A stretch of DNA of 64,000 nt from Pseudomonas paracarnis (GCF_904063055.1 NZ_CAJFCN010000004.1:434001-498000), one strand, 5' to 3'; shown: positions 46,936 through 57,271, counted from the stretch's first letter. Numbers and translations are program-made. The notes: generated by a model from the letters alone, not told the origin.

Positions 46936-48663
46936 ATGAAGTTTCCAGGAAGATTTACCAGCGGCTTGATTCTGCTGTTCACAAGCTGCGGCGCATTGGC
47001 GCAAAGCGAACTGGACGTGCGGATCAAACCCTCAAACGACGCGCTGAAAGCCAACATCGAAGGCTATATCGGCGGTGTGGGCGATCGTGATGAAGAAGCC
47101 TTGCTGCGGTTCAGCCGTGGCGCCGAGGAGCAGGCGCGCAAAGCCGCGCAGGCCTTGGGCTACTATCAGCCACAGATTGCCAGCGAGGTGAAGGGCGGCA
47201 AGAACCCGCGCCTGACCCTCACCATCGACCCAGGCGAACCGGTGCATTTGCGCAACGTGACTCTGCGGGTCGATGGCCCGGCTGCGAGCCTCAAGGCCTT
47301 TCGCGTGCCCGCCAGCGACGACCTCAAATCCGGCGCCGTGCTCAACCACGGCCATTACGAAGACGCCAAGCGCCTGATCCAGAACCAGGCCTCGCGCTAC
47401 GGTTTTTTCAGCGGGCGCTTCACCAGCCAGAAACTTGCCGTAGACCCTCAAGCGGGCGTGGCCGACATCGAACTCATTTACGACAGCGGCCCGCGCTACA
47501 GCATGGGCAAGGTCAGCTTTACGGGCGACACGCCCTTTGATGAAGAGCTGTTGCAGCGCATGGTGCCGTTCAAACCCGGCACGCCCTATGACTCCGAACT
47601 GGTCGCCGAACTCAATCAGAACCTGCAAGCCAGCGGCTTCTTTGAAGGCGTGCGCGTCGACGCCAGCCCCACCGCCGCCACCGATGACGTTATCCCGGTG
47701 GCGGTGCAACTGGACACCCGCAAGCCGCGCACCATGGGCCTGGGCCTGGGTTACTCCACCGACGTCGGCCCACGGGGCAAAGCCAACTGGACGCGCCATT
47801 GGGTCAACCCCCAGGGCCACAGTTATGGCTGGGAAGCCGAACTGTCGGCGCCGCGGCAGAACGTCGGGCTGTGGTACGACATCCCGCTCGACCCGCCGCT
47901 CACCGACAAACTGCGCTTTGCCGGCGGCTATCAGAACGAAGAGATCGCCAACACCGACACCTTGAGCAAGCTGCTCACCATCGGCCCCGAATGGCACAGC
48001 AAGTTGCCCAGTGGCTGGACGCGTGTGATCTCCCTCAAGTACCAACGCGAGGAATACCGCCTGGGCAATGACTCGGGCCTGAGTAACCTGCTGATGCCCG
48101 GCGTGAGTTATTCCTACCTGCGCAGTGACAACCGCATCGACCCGCACCATGGTTACCGCCTGATGTTCGACACCAAGGTCGCCAAAGAGGGCCTGGGGTC
48201 CGACACCAACCTGCTTTACGGTACGGCCACCGTCAAAGGCCTGACCACCTTGTGGGACAACCACCGCTTCCTGGGCCGTGCGCAATTTGGCGGCAGTGCC
48301 ACCAATGGCTACAAATCCGTGCCGCCGTCGCTGCGCTTCTTCGCCGGTGGTGACCAGAGCGTGCGCGGTTACGAGTACCAGACGCTGTCGCCCGAGAACG
48401 ATAGGGGCGACCGCATCGGTGGCCGCTACATGGTGGCCTTGAGCGCCGAGTATCAATATTCCATCACCGACAAATGGCGTATCGCGACTTTTATCGACCA
48501 GGGCAACTCGTTTAACAACCTCGACCTGCCGAGCCTGAAAACCGGCGTGGGCGTCGGCGTGCGCTGGGTCTCCCCGGTGGGGCCGATTCGCCTCGACCTG
48601 GCCCATGCCCTCGAAGATCCGGGCGGCGTTCGCTTGCACTTTTCCATGGGGCCTGAGCTGTGA
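46936..48663 (+). CDS. tamA: Translocation and assembly module outer-membrane protein TamA
   Basis: 575 residues. Signal peptide ends ALA|QSE. Three POTRA-like domains (about residues 24-260) then an Omp85/BamA-type 16-strand barrel, with GGDQSVRGYEYQ (VRGY motif) near residue 475 and a final strand ending VRLHFSMGPEL. With TamB it helps insert outer-membrane proteins and move lipids. The start at 46936 begins the signal peptide; the longer frame overlaps the GNAT gene. Confidence 0.93.
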   Translation: MKFPGRFTSGLILLFTSCGALAQSELDVRIKPSNDALKANIEGYIGGVGDRDEEALLRFSRGAEEQARKAAQALGYYQPQIASEVKGGKNPRLTLTIDPGEPVHLRNVTLRVDGPAASLKAFRVPASDDLKSGAVLNHGHYEDAKRLIQNQASRYGFFSGRFTSQKLAVDPQAGVADIELIYDSGPRYSMGKVSFTGDTPFDEELLQRMVPFKPGTPYDSELVAELNQNLQASGFFEGVRVDASPTAATDDVIPVAVQLDTRKPRTMGLGLGYSTDVGPRGKANWTRHWVNPQGHSYGWEAELSAPRQNVGLWYDIPLDPPLTDKLRFAGGYQNEEIANTDTLSKLLTIGPEWHSKLPSGWTRVISLKYQREEYRLGNDSGLSNLLMPGVSYSYLRSDNRIDPHHGYRLMFDTKVAKEGLGSDTNLLYGTATVKGLTTLWDNHRFLGRAQFGGSATNGYKSVPPSLRFFAGGDQSVRGYEYQTLSPENDRGDRIGGRYMVALSAEYQYSITDKWRIATFIDQGNSFNNLDLPSLKTGVGVGVRWVSPVGPIRLDLAHALEDPGGVRLHFSMGPEL

Positions 48664-51600
48664 TGCGTGGTTTGAAAATAGCGGGGCTGGCGTTGGTTGC
48701 CATCCTCGTCTTGCTGTTGTTGGCGCTGTGGTCAGTGCTTGGCACCCAGGCGGGCAGCCGCTGGGTGCTGGGCCAGGTGCCGGGCTTGAGCGTGGAGAAT
48801 TTTCATGGCCGCCTGGGCGGGCAGTGGAGCGCCGACCATCTGCTGTGGCAGCAGGATGGCAGCCGCGTCGAGTTGAATGCGCCAAAGTTTGACTGGTCGC
48901 CCGGCTGCCTGCTTCGCATGACCCTTTGCATCGACCAATTGGATGTGGAACAGGTCAGCCTGGAATTTGCGCCCAGTACCGACGAAAGCAGCAGCGGGCC
49001 GATCCAGTTGCCTGAGCTCAAGCTGCCGGTTGCAATCCAGTTGGGCGATGTGCGCATCGGTCGCCTGCTGTTCAACGGCAGCGAAGAACTCAAGGGCCTG
49101 CAACTGGCGGCGCATTGGACTGGCGCCGGTATGCAGATCGACTCGGTACATTTACAACGCGACGACCTGGTGCTGGACCTCGCCGGCATGCTGCAACCCA
49201 CCGGCGACTGGCCGCTGAACGCCACCGGCAACCTCAGCCTGCCCTACGCCCCAGGCGGTGTTCCCTGGAGCGTTGCGCTCAAGATCGATGGCGACCTGCT
49301 CAAGACCCTCAAGCTCGACGCCGACAGCAGCGGCTACCTGCCCGCCAAGCTCACTGGCGAGCTGCAACCCCTGGTGGAAAACCTGCCAGCGCAGGTGCAC
49401 ATCACCTCCGAATCGTTCAAACCCAGCGCAGACCTGCCCGATACCCTGCAACTCAACCAACTGGACCTGAGCGCCAAAGGTGACCTGAGCAATGGTTACC
49501 AATTGCTGGGTAAAGCCGTGCTACCGGCCGAAAAAGGCCCGGTGGATTTACTGCTCAAGGGCAAGGTTGACGCCAAGGGCGCGCAGATCGCCGGTCTGGA
49601 CCTGACGGCCGGCGACAAGCAAAGCCTCAAGCTCAGTGCCAACCTGGACTGGCAGCAAGGCTTCAGCGCGGACGCCAAGATCGACTGGCTGGATTTTCCC
49701 TGGCACCGCCTCTATCCGCTCATCGACGAACCGCAAGTGGCCTTGCGCACCTTCAACGGTGAAATCTCCTATAAAGACGGCAACTACCTGGGCAATCTCA
49801 AGGCTGACCTCGACGGCCCGGCGGGCAAGTTCAATGTGGTCACGCCCTTCAGTGGCGACCTCAAGCAGGTCTTCCTGCCTGAGCTGAAACTGAGTGCCGG
49901 CCAAGGCAAGGCCGAAGGCCACCTGAACCTGCAATTTGCCGACGGCATTGCCTGGGACACCGCCTTGGATCTGTCGGCGCTGAACCCCGCCTACTGGGTC
50001 GCAGAGCTGCCCGGCACCCTGGCCGGACCGCTGCGCAGCAAAGGCGAGTTCAAGAACGAACAGCTCAAGCTCAACGCAGACCTGGACCTCAAGGGGCGCC
50101 TGCGCGGGCAAACCGCTGTGTTGGCGGCCAAGGCCGAAGGTGCAGGCGAACAATGGACCCTCGCCAACCTGGACATCCGCCTGGGCGACAACCGCATCAA
50201 CGGCAGCGGCAGCCTGCAACAGCGTCTGGCCGGGCAGATCGACATCAAGCTGGCGCGCCTGGCCCAGCTGTGGCCGCAACTGCGCGGGCAAGTCAACGGG
50301 CGTGTCGAGGTGGCCGGCACCTTGAAAGCCCCTCAAGGCAAGCTCGACCTCAAGGGCCAGCAACTGGCCTTTGCCGACAACCGCCTGCAAAGCCTCAACC
50401 TGGACGCCAACCTCGATAGCGCCCAACGCGCCAAGCTCGACCTCAAGGCCAGCGGCATTCAAAGCGGCGAGACGCAAGTTGGCAACCTCACCGCCAGCGC
50501 CCAGGCCGATATCAAGAACCAGAAGGTCCAACTGGCCCTGACCGGCCCGCTGGTCAAACTGGCCCTGGCCCTGGACGGCAACCTCGACAAAGACAACTGG
50601 CGCGGGCGCCTGGCCAGTGGCGACGTGCAAGCCGGTGGCCAGGACTGGCGGCTGCAAGCCCCGGCGAAGATCGAACGCCTGGCCGATGGCAAGCTGACCT
50701 TTGGCGCGCACTGCTGGGTCTCCGGCGGCGCCAGCCTGTGTGGCGAAGACCAGCGCCTGATGCCCGAGCCGAAGTTGCGTTACCACCTCAAGCAATTCCC
50801 CCTCGACAGCCTCGCGGGGTTCTTGCCCAAAGACTTCGCCTGGCAGGGCAGGCTCAACGCCGATGTGCAACTGGACCTGCCCCAGAGCGGCCCAAAAGGT
50901 GTGGTCGCGGTGGACGCCAGTGGCGGCACCCTGCGCGTGCGCGACAAGGGCCAGTGGCTGGATTTCCCCTACGACACCCTGAAACTGGAAACCACTCTCA
51001 ACCCCAAGCGCATCGACACCCAGCTGAATTTCCGTGGCGGCAAGCTCGGCGAGCTGTTGTTGCAGGCGCAGATCAACCCGTTGCCGAACAACAAGCCGAT
51101 CACTGGCACGTTCAGCCTCACCGGCCTGGACCTCGCCGTCGCGCGGCCCTTTGTGCCGATGGTGGAAACGCTCAACGGCAAACTCAACGGCAATGGCCGT
51201 ATCTCCGGCGGCTTGCTCGCGCCCCTGGTCAACGGCAACCTGAACCTGGTGGGCGGCGAAGTCTCCGGGCCGGAACTGCCCATCAGCCTCGAGGGCCTGA
51301 ACCTGCAGGCGCAAATCGCCGGCGAAAGCGTGCAGCTCAACGGCGGCTGGCGCAGCGGCAAGGCCGGGCAGGGCAGCCTCACGGGGCAGATCGACTGGGG
51401 CCGTGCCCTGGTGGTTGACCTCAGCCTCAAAGGCTCGCAACTGCCGGTCGCCGTGGAGCCCTACGCCAAGCTGGAAGTGGCCCCCGACCTGAAGATCAGC
51501 CTCAAGGACGACAAGCTGGCGATTGCCGGTAAAGTCCACATCCCCCGTGGCGACATCACCGTACGCGAACTGCCGCCTTCGACGGTCAAGGTGTCCGACG

Positions 51601-52349
51601 ACACCGTGATCATCGGCAGCCAGACCGAAGAGGGCAAAGCGCCGATGGCCATGGCCATGGATATCGACGTGGAGGTAGGCGAAGACCAGCTCAACTTCGC
51701 CGGCTTCGGCCTCACCGCCAAGGTCCAGGGCCATGTGCATATCGGCGACAACATGGACACCCGCGGCGAGCTGTGGCTCAACGACGGCCGCTACCGCGCC
51801 TACGGCCAACGCCTCAACGTGCGCCGTGCACGGCTGTTGTTTGCCGGGCCGCTGGACCAACCGTTCCTGGATATCGAAGCTGTGCGCGTGGTGGTCGAAT
51901 CGTCGCGCACCGTGACCGCTGGGATTCGCCTGAGCGGCAGCGCCGAACAACCCACCACGCAGATCTTTTCCGAGCCGGCCATGGCCCAAGAAGATGCGTT
52001 GTCATACCTGGTGCTGGGCCGTTCGCGAACCAACACCGGCGAAGACAACAACATGCTCGCCGAAGCCGCCTTGGGCCTGGGCTTGATGGGCAGCGCGGGG
52101 GTGACCTCGGACATTGCCAACAAGCTGGGGATTCAGGACTTTGATCTGGACACCCAAGGCACTGGCAACAGTACGGCGGTGGTGGCCAGCGGCAAGATCA
52201 ACGAGAAGCTCAGCCTGCGTTATGGGGTAGGGGTGTTCGAGCCGGCCAATACCATTGCCTTGCGCTATTTGCTGAGCAAGAAGGTGTACCTGGAAGTGGC
52301 GACGGGTGTCGCCAGCTCTCTGGATATCTTCTACAAGCGCGATTTCTGA
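48663..52349 (+). CDS. tamB: Translocation and assembly module inner-membrane protein TamB
   Basis: 1228 residues. An N-terminal membrane anchor (about 5-25, LALVAILVLLLLALWSV), then a long repetitive beta-taco region rich in Asp, Lys, Leu and Gly spanning the periplasm, and a C-terminal DUF490 domain with LSYLVLGRSRTNTGEDNNML that meets TamA. ATG 48663 overlaps the tamA stop; a GTG one codon earlier also exists. The pair forms one operon. Confidence 0.94.
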   Translation: MRGLKIAGLALVAILVLLLLALWSVLGTQAGSRWVLGQVPGLSVENFHGRLGGQWSADHLLWQQDGSRVELNAPKFDWSPGCLLRMTLCIDQLDVEQVSLEFAPSTDESSSGPIQLPELKLPVAIQLGDVRIGRLLFNGSEELKGLQLAAHWTGAGMQIDSVHLQRDDLVLDLAGMLQPTGDWPLNATGNLSLPYAPGGVPWSVALKIDGDLLKTLKLDADSSGYLPAKLTGELQPLVENLPAQVHITSESFKPSADLPDTLQLNQLDLSAKGDLSNGYQLLGKAVLPAEKGPVDLLLKGKVDAKGAQIAGLDLTAGDKQSLKLSANLDWQQGFSADAKIDWLDFPWHRLYPLIDEPQVALRTFNGEISYKDGNYLGNLKADLDGPAGKFNVVTPFSGDLKQVFLPELKLSAGQGKAEGHLNLQFADGIAWDTALDLSALNPAYWVAELPGTLAGPLRSKGEFKNEQLKLNADLDLKGRLRGQTAVLAAKAEGAGEQWTLANLDIRLGDNRINGSGSLQQRLAGQIDIKLARLAQLWPQLRGQVNGRVEVAGTLKAPQGKLDLKGQQLAFADNRLQSLNLDANLDSAQRAKLDLKASGIQSGETQVGNLTASAQADIKNQKVQLALTGPLVKLALALDGNLDKDNWRGRLASGDVQAGGQDWRLQAPAKIERLADGKLTFGAHCWVSGGASLCGEDQRLMPEPKLRYHLKQFPLDSLAGFLPKDFAWQGRLNADVQLDLPQSGPKGVVAVDASGGTLRVRDKGQWLDFPYDTLKLETTLNPKRIDTQLNFRGGKLGELLLQAQINPLPNNKPITGTFSLTGLDLAVARPFVPMVETLNGKLNGNGRISGGLLAPLVNGNLNLVGGEVSGPELPISLEGLNLQAQIAGESVQLNGGWRSGKAGQGSLTGQIDWGRALVVDLSLKGSQLPVAVEPYAKLEVAPDLKISLKDDKLAIAGKVHIPRGDITVRELPPSTVKVSDDTVIIGSQTEEGKAPMAMAMDIDVEVGEDQLNFAGFGLTAKVQGHVHIGDNMDTRGELWLNDGRYRAYGQRLNVRRARLLFAGPLDQPFLDIEAVRVVVESSRTVTAGIRLSGSAEQPTTQIFSEPAMAQEDALSYLVLGRSRTNTGEDNNMLAEAALGLGLMGSAGVTSDIANKLGIQDFDLDTQGTGNSTAVVASGKINEKLSLRYGVGVFEPANTIALRYLLSKKVYLEVATGVASSLDIFYKRDF

Positions 52350-52363
52350 CCGGTATCCGGTAA

Positions 52364-52458
52364 AAATGTGGGCGGGGGCTTGCCCCCGATAGCGGTGGGT
52401 CAGCTACAAACAAGTTGACTGACATACTGTTATCGGGGGCAAGCACCCTCCCACATTT
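52364..52458. repeat. REP-like doublet of a distinct subtype
   Basis: AATGTGGGCGGGGGCTTGCC and inverted AATGTGGGAGGGTGCTTGCC; the palindrome core GGGGGCTTGCCCCC differs from the main REP family here, so it is another REP group. Confidence 0.85.
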
Positions 52459-52514
52459 TGGTTTTCATTTCACTCCAGCTTTCGACCAACTACCAAGCAA
52501 CCTAATTATTCCAT

Positions 52515-52570
52515 TTGACATTCGCTGCCTAAGCAGTAACATCTCGTCACACATTCACTGCCTAGGCAGT
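52515..52570 (+). promoter_or_regulatory. Promoter and two operators of the efflux operon
   Basis: -35 TTGACA (52515-52520), 16 bases, -10 TAACAT (52537-52542). Operator 1, CTGCCTAAGCAG (52525-52536), fills the spacer; operator 2, ACTGCCTAGGCAGT (52557-52570), is a perfect palindrome just after the start point, about 33 bases on. The two share CTGCCTA/GCAG halves and fit a MarR-type repressor, encoded next. Confidence 0.8.
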
Positions 52571-52586
52571 AATAAGGTGACTTTCG

Positions 52587-53060
52587 ATGCCTCACTTCAC
52601 CCCTGACAACTTCCACAACTGCCACCTCGGCCTGTTGCTGGGCCGCGCCGCGATCCTCAAGGACCGCATCATCGACACTCATATGGAACCCCACGGCATC
52701 ACCGCCGCGCAGTTCAAGGTGTTGATCATCATGGCCCAGTTCGGCGTCGACACCCCGGCGGAGCTGTGCCGCAACCTGTCCCTGGACAGCGGTTCGATGA
52801 CGCGCATGCTCGACCGGCTGGAGCAAAAAGACTTGCTCAGCCGCAAGCGTTCCGAGCTGGATCGCCGCCAAGTGCAGTTGGTGCTGACCGCCGAAGGCCA
52901 GCGCCTGGCGGACATGCTCCCGCATATTGGCGCCAAGGCGCTCAACCAGTTGGCCGGCGTGCTTGAGCCGGGCGAGCTGGAAACCCTGGAGCGGATCCTG
53001 AAGAAAATGCTGATCGCTGCGGGTGACCCCATCACGATCCAGCGGGTAGGTCGATCATGA
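52587..53060 (+). CDS. MarR-family repressor of the efflux operon
   Basis: 157 residues. The MarR winged helix is clear (ITAAQFKVLIIMAQFGVDTP, then LDSGSMTRMLDRLEQKDLLSR, then the wing RSELDRRQVQLVLT). It is the first gene of the operon, and its stop overlaps the next start as ATGA. Two palindromic operators sit at the promoter, so it represses its own operon until a toxic ligand binds. It resembles EmrR/MprA. Confidence 0.92.
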   Translation: MPHFTPDNFHNCHLGLLLGRAAILKDRIIDTHMEPHGITAAQFKVLIIMAQFGVDTPAELCRNLSLDSGSMTRMLDRLEQKDLLSRKRSELDRRQVQLVLTAEGQRLADMLPHIGAKALNQLAGVLEPGELETLERILKKMLIAAGDPITIQRVGRS

Positions 53061-54508
53061 ACACACGCGCACTCAGCCTGGTGCTCGCGGCGATGACGTT
53101 GGCCGGTTGTGCCAACTACAGCGGCCTCGATACCCAGGGCCAGCGCCTCGACGCCAACACCCTGCACACCGGCAAGTCCCTGAGCGGGGTGACGCTGTCG
53201 AGCGCCGCCTGGCCGGCCGCTGACTGGTGGAAAAGCCTGGGCGACCCTCAGCTTGACGGCCTGATCCAGGAAGCCCTGCAAAACAGCCCCGACATGCAAG
53301 TGGCCGACGCCCGCGCCCACCAGGCCGAAGCGGCGGCCTATGCCGCCAACGCGGCGCGTATGCCGACCGTGGATGCCAGCGCCGGCGTGAGCCGTTCGCG
53401 CCTGGCCAAGGACCAGGACCCACGCGGGCAGGGCGATGCCTATTCGACGGTGCGTAACATCGGCGCCAGCTTCAATTACAACTTCGACCTCTGGGGCGGC
53501 CAGCGCGCCGCCTGGGAAGCGGCGTTGGGCGAGGCCCGTGCTGCCGAAGTCGACCAGCAGGCCGCACGCCTGACACTGGCCGCGAACGTGGCCAAGGCCT
53601 ACAGCGACCTGGGCCAGGCGCATATCGTGCGTGACCTGGCCGTCGATGACCTCAAGCGTACCCGCCAGATGCTCGACCTGAGCAAGCGCCGCCTGAGTTC
53701 CGGTATCGACAGCGAGTACCAGTTCCAGCAGACCGAGAGCCTGGAAGCCAGTTCTCAGTCGCAACTGATTGACGCGGAAAAACAACTGCAAAGCGCCAAG
53801 ATCGCGTTGGCTGTGTTGCTCGGCAAAGGCTCGGACCGCGGTGACGAGTTGGCGCGCCCAGCGGTGCTCAAACCCAGCGCCGTGGCCGTGCCGGCGGTGT
53901 TGCCTGCCGAGCTGCTCGGCCGTCGCCCGGACCTGGTCGCCGCACGCTGGCGGGTAGAGGCCGCGAGCAAGAACATCGATGCCAGCAAGACCCGCTTCTA
54001 CCCCAACCTCAACCTGAGCGCGAGCGCCGGTGCCGAGTCGTTGCTGGGCGATGCGATGTTCGGTTCGGCCAGCCGCTTCTTCAATATCGCACCGACGATT
54101 TCGCTGCCGATTTTTGACGGCGGCCGCCTGCGCGCCGACCTCGATGCCCGCGACGCCGACTACGACCTGGCCGTGGCCCAGTACAACAAAACCCTGGTGC
54201 AAGCCTTGGGTGATATCGGCAACAGCCTGTCCCAACTGCGCGACACCGGGCGGCAGATCCAGGCCCAGCAACATGCCGCTGACATCGCCCAGCAGTCCTA
54301 CGACACCGGGGTGCAACGCTACAGCTCAGGCATCGGTAACTACCTGGATGTGCTCAGCATCGAACAGCAATTGCTACAGGCCCAGCGTCAGCTGGCGACC
54401 CTGAATGCGGCGCAGATCGACCTGTCGATTCAATTGATGCAGGCCCTGGGTGGCGGGTATCACGCCAACAGCGTGGCCGCGACCACCCCAGCTACACGCA
54501 CGGAATAA
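53057..54508 (+). CDS. Outer-membrane efflux lipoprotein (NodT/OprM family)
   Basis: 483 residues. Lipobox LAGCAN with lipidated Cys18, then two OEP domains of the TolC fold (WWKSLGDPQLDGLIQEAL; ELLGRRPDLVAARWRVEAASKNI near residue 285). It forms the outer-membrane duct for the EmrAB pump that follows 15 bases after its stop. Confidence 0.92.
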   Translation: MNTRALSLVLAAMTLAGCANYSGLDTQGQRLDANTLHTGKSLSGVTLSSAAWPAADWWKSLGDPQLDGLIQEALQNSPDMQVADARAHQAEAAAYAANAARMPTVDASAGVSRSRLAKDQDPRGQGDAYSTVRNIGASFNYNFDLWGGQRAAWEAALGEARAAEVDQQAARLTLAANVAKAYSDLGQAHIVRDLAVDDLKRTRQMLDLSKRRLSSGIDSEYQFQQTESLEASSQSQLIDAEKQLQSAKIALAVLLGKGSDRGDELARPAVLKPSAVAVPAVLPAELLGRRPDLVAARWRVEAASKNIDASKTRFYPNLNLSASAGAESLLGDAMFGSASRFFNIAPTISLPIFDGGRLRADLDARDADYDLAVAQYNKTLVQALGDIGNSLSQLRDTGRQIQAQQHAADIAQQSYDTGVQRYSSGIGNYLDVLSIEQQLLQAQRQLATLNAAQIDLSIQLMQALGGGYHANSVAATTPATRTE

Positions 54509-54523
54509 TTTGAGGTATTTGTC

Positions 54524-55723
54524 ATGGCCACTGCCGAAAGCACCAACGCAACCGAACAACCCAAAGACACCAACCCGCGCAAACGCAAAGTGATGCTCAT
54601 TGGCCTGGCGCTGATCGTCATCCTCAGTGTGGTGGGCGTGTGGGCCTGGTATGAGTTCTACGGGCGCTTCAATGAGAGCACCGACGACGCCTATGTGAAC
54701 GGCAACGTGGTGGAGATCACCCCGCTGGTCACCGGCACCGTGGTCAGCATCGGCGCCGACGATGGTGACCTGGTCCATGAAGGCCAGGTGCTGATCAATT
54801 TCGACCCCAACGACGCCGCAGTCGGCCTGCAAAGTGCCCAGGCCAATCTGGCCCGCACCGTGCGCCAGGTACGCGGCCTGTATAGCAACGTCGATGGCAT
54901 GAAAGCGCAGGTCAATGCGCAGAAAGCCGATGTGCAAACCGCCCAGGACAACTACAACCGCCGTAAGACCCTGGCCCAGGGCGGCGCGATTTCCCAGGAA
55001 GAACTCTCCCACGCCCGCGACAGCCTGACCGCCGCCAAGAACGCCTTGACCAACCTTGAGCAACAACTCAAAACCACCAATGCCCTGGTGGATGACACGG
55101 TGATTTCGTCCCATCCCGATGTGCAAGCGGCCGCCGCGCAACTGCGCCAGGCGTACCTGACCAATGCCCGCAGCACCTTGATCGCGCCGGTCACCGGCTA
55201 TGTGGCCAAGCGCACCGTGCAACTGGGCCAGCGCGTGCAGCCGGGCACGGCGCTGATGGCGGTGATCCCGCTGGACCAGCTGTGGATCGACGCCAACTTC
55301 AAGGAAACCCAACTGCGGGATATGCGCATCGGCCAGCCGGTGGATATCGAGTCGGACATCTACGGCAGCGACGTCAAGTACAGCGGCACCGTCGACAGCC
55401 TCGGCGCCGGCACCGGCAGCGCGTTCGCCTTGTTGCCTGCACAGAACGCCACCGGCAACTGGATCAAGATCGTGCAGCGGGTACCGGTGCGTATCCACAT
55501 CAACGCCGAAGAGCTGGCCAAGCACCCGCTGCGCGTGGGCTTGAGCACCGTGGTGAATGTAGACCTGCACGACCAGAGCGGCCCGGTGCTGGCGCAACAG
55601 GCGCCGCAAAAAGCCTCGTTCACCACCAACGTGTATGACCGCCAATTGGCCGAAGCCGATGCCATGATCAACCAGTTGATCCATGACAACAGCGTCGCCG
55701 CTCCCAAGGCTGCGCAACGCTGA
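54524..55723 (+). CDS. emrA: EmrA-type membrane fusion protein
   Basis: 399 residues. One N-terminal membrane segment (about residues 24-44), a biotinyl-lipoyl-like domain with STDDAYVNGNVVEITPLVTG, a coiled coil (about 110-190) and a beta-barrel with VIPLDQLWIDANFKETQLRD. It bridges EmrB to the outer-membrane duct. Its stop overlaps the emrB start by one base. Confidence 0.93.
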   Translation: MATAESTNATEQPKDTNPRKRKVMLIGLALIVILSVVGVWAWYEFYGRFNESTDDAYVNGNVVEITPLVTGTVVSIGADDGDLVHEGQVLINFDPNDAAVGLQSAQANLARTVRQVRGLYSNVDGMKAQVNAQKADVQTAQDNYNRRKTLAQGGAISQEELSHARDSLTAAKNALTNLEQQLKTTNALVDDTVISSHPDVQAAAAQLRQAYLTNARSTLIAPVTGYVAKRTVQLGQRVQPGTALMAVIPLDQLWIDANFKETQLRDMRIGQPVDIESDIYGSDVKYSGTVDSLGAGTGSAFALLPAQNATGNWIKIVQRVPVRIHINAEELAKHPLRVGLSTVVNVDLHDQSGPVLAQQAPQKASFTTNVYDRQLAEADAMINQLIHDNSVAAPKAAQR

Positions 55724-57252
55724 TGAGCAATAACGCCTCGTTCACGCCACCCAGCCTGTTGATGGCCACTATTGGCCTGTCGCTGGCGACCTTTATGCAG
55801 GTGCTCGACACCACCATCGCCAACGTGGCGTTGCCGACCATCTCCGGCAACCTGGGGGTGAGTTCGGAGCAGGGCACCTGGGTGATCACCTCGTTTGCGG
55901 TGAGCAACGCCATCGCCTTGCCGCTCACCGGTTGGTTGAGCCGGCGCTTTGGCGAGGTGAAGCTGTTTTTGTGGGCGACCCTGCTGTTTGTGCTGGCGTC
56001 GTTCCTGTGCGGTATTTCCACCTCGATGCCTGAGTTGATCGGCTTTCGGGTGCTGCAAGGCTTGGTCGCCGGGCCGTTGTACCCGATGACCCAGACCTTG
56101 TTGATTGCGGTCTATCCACCGGCCAAGCGCGGCATGGCTCTGGCGTTATTGGCGATGGTCACGGTGGTCGCGCCGATTGCCGGGCCCATCCTCGGCGGCT
56201 GGATCACCGACAGCTACAGTTGGCCGTGGATCTTTTTCATCAACGTGCCCATCGGTATCTTCGCGGTGATGGTGGTGCGTGCGCAGCTGAAAAAGCGCCC
56301 GGTGGTCACCAGTTACCAGCCGATGGACTACGTTGGGCTGCTGAGCCTGATCGTCGGTGTGGGAGCCTTGCAGATCATCCTCGACAAGGGCAATGACCTG
56401 GACTGGTTCGAGTCCAACTTCATCATCATCGGTGCGGCCATTTCGGTGATCGCCCTGGCGGTGTTCGTGATCTGGGAGATGACCGACAAGCACCCGGTGG
56501 TCAACCTGCGGCTGTTCGCGCACCGTAACTTCCGGATCGGCACCATTGTGTTGATCCTTGGTTATGCGGGCTTTTTCGGCATCAACCTGATCCTGCCGCA
56601 GTGGCTGCAAACCCAGATGGGCTACACCGCCACCTGGGCCGGGTTGGCAGTGGCGCCCATCGGCATTCTACCGGTGCTGATGTCGCCGTTCGTGGGCAAG
56701 TACGCACACAAGTTCGACCTGCGCCTGCTGGCGGGCCTGGCGTTCCTGGCGATTGGCTTGAGCTGCTTCATGCGCGCCGGTTTCACCAACGAAGTGGACT
56801 TTACCCACATCGCCATGGTGCAGCTGTTCATGGGCATCGGCGTGGCGCTGTTCTTCATGCCGACCTTGAGCATCCTGATGTCCGACCTGCCGCCGCACCA
56901 GATTGCCGACGGCGCGGGGCTTGCGACCTTCCTGCGTACATTAGGCGGCAGTTTCGCAGCGTCGCTGACCACCTGGATCTGGATCCGCCGGGCCGACCAG
57001 CACCATGCCTACATGAGCGAGAACATGACCGTCTACGACTCGACCACCCGCGATGCGTTGCAGGCGCTGGGTGGGGCAGGGCAGAAGGCCTATACCCAAC
57101 TGGACCAGATTCTCACCAGCCAGGCGTACATGATGTCCACCGTGGATTACTTCACGTTGCTAGGGTGGATGTTCATGGGCTTGATGTTGCTGGTGTGGCT
57201 GGCCAAGCCGCCGTTTACGGCGAAGGCCGGGCCTGCGGCTTCGGGGCACTGA
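55723..57252 (+). CDS. emrB: EmrB-type DHA2 drug/proton antiporter
   Basis: 509 residues with about fourteen membrane segments. DHA2 motifs: FMQVLDTTIANVALPTISG at the N-terminus and the LTGWLSRRFGEVKLFL loop; GPILGGWITDSYSWPWIFFI marks segment five. It exports hydrophobic toxic compounds with EmrA and the lipoprotein duct. Last gene of the operon; a REP doublet follows. Confidence 0.94.
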   Translation: MSNNASFTPPSLLMATIGLSLATFMQVLDTTIANVALPTISGNLGVSSEQGTWVITSFAVSNAIALPLTGWLSRRFGEVKLFLWATLLFVLASFLCGISTSMPELIGFRVLQGLVAGPLYPMTQTLLIAVYPPAKRGMALALLAMVTVVAPIAGPILGGWITDSYSWPWIFFINVPIGIFAVMVVRAQLKKRPVVTSYQPMDYVGLLSLIVGVGALQIILDKGNDLDWFESNFIIIGAAISVIALAVFVIWEMTDKHPVVNLRLFAHRNFRIGTIVLILGYAGFFGINLILPQWLQTQMGYTATWAGLAVAPIGILPVLMSPFVGKYAHKFDLRLLAGLAFLAIGLSCFMRAGFTNEVDFTHIAMVQLFMGIGVALFFMPTLSILMSDLPPHQIADGAGLATFLRTLGGSFAASLTTWIWIRRADQHHAYMSENMTVYDSTTRDALQALGGAGQKAYTQLDQILTSQAYMMSTVDYFTLLGWMFMGLMLLVWLAKPPFTAKAGPAASGH

Positions 57253-57271
57253 TCATAAGGTCAGCGCGGTT

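Noticed and set aside
47032..48885. 617-codon minus-strand frame over tamA
   Set aside because: tamA is supported by signal peptide, POTRA and barrel motifs; the opposite frame is a shadow.
49548..51989. 813-codon minus-strand frame inside tamB
   Set aside because: It mirrors the repetitive, high-GC tamB coding strand and has no ribosome site or recognised domain.
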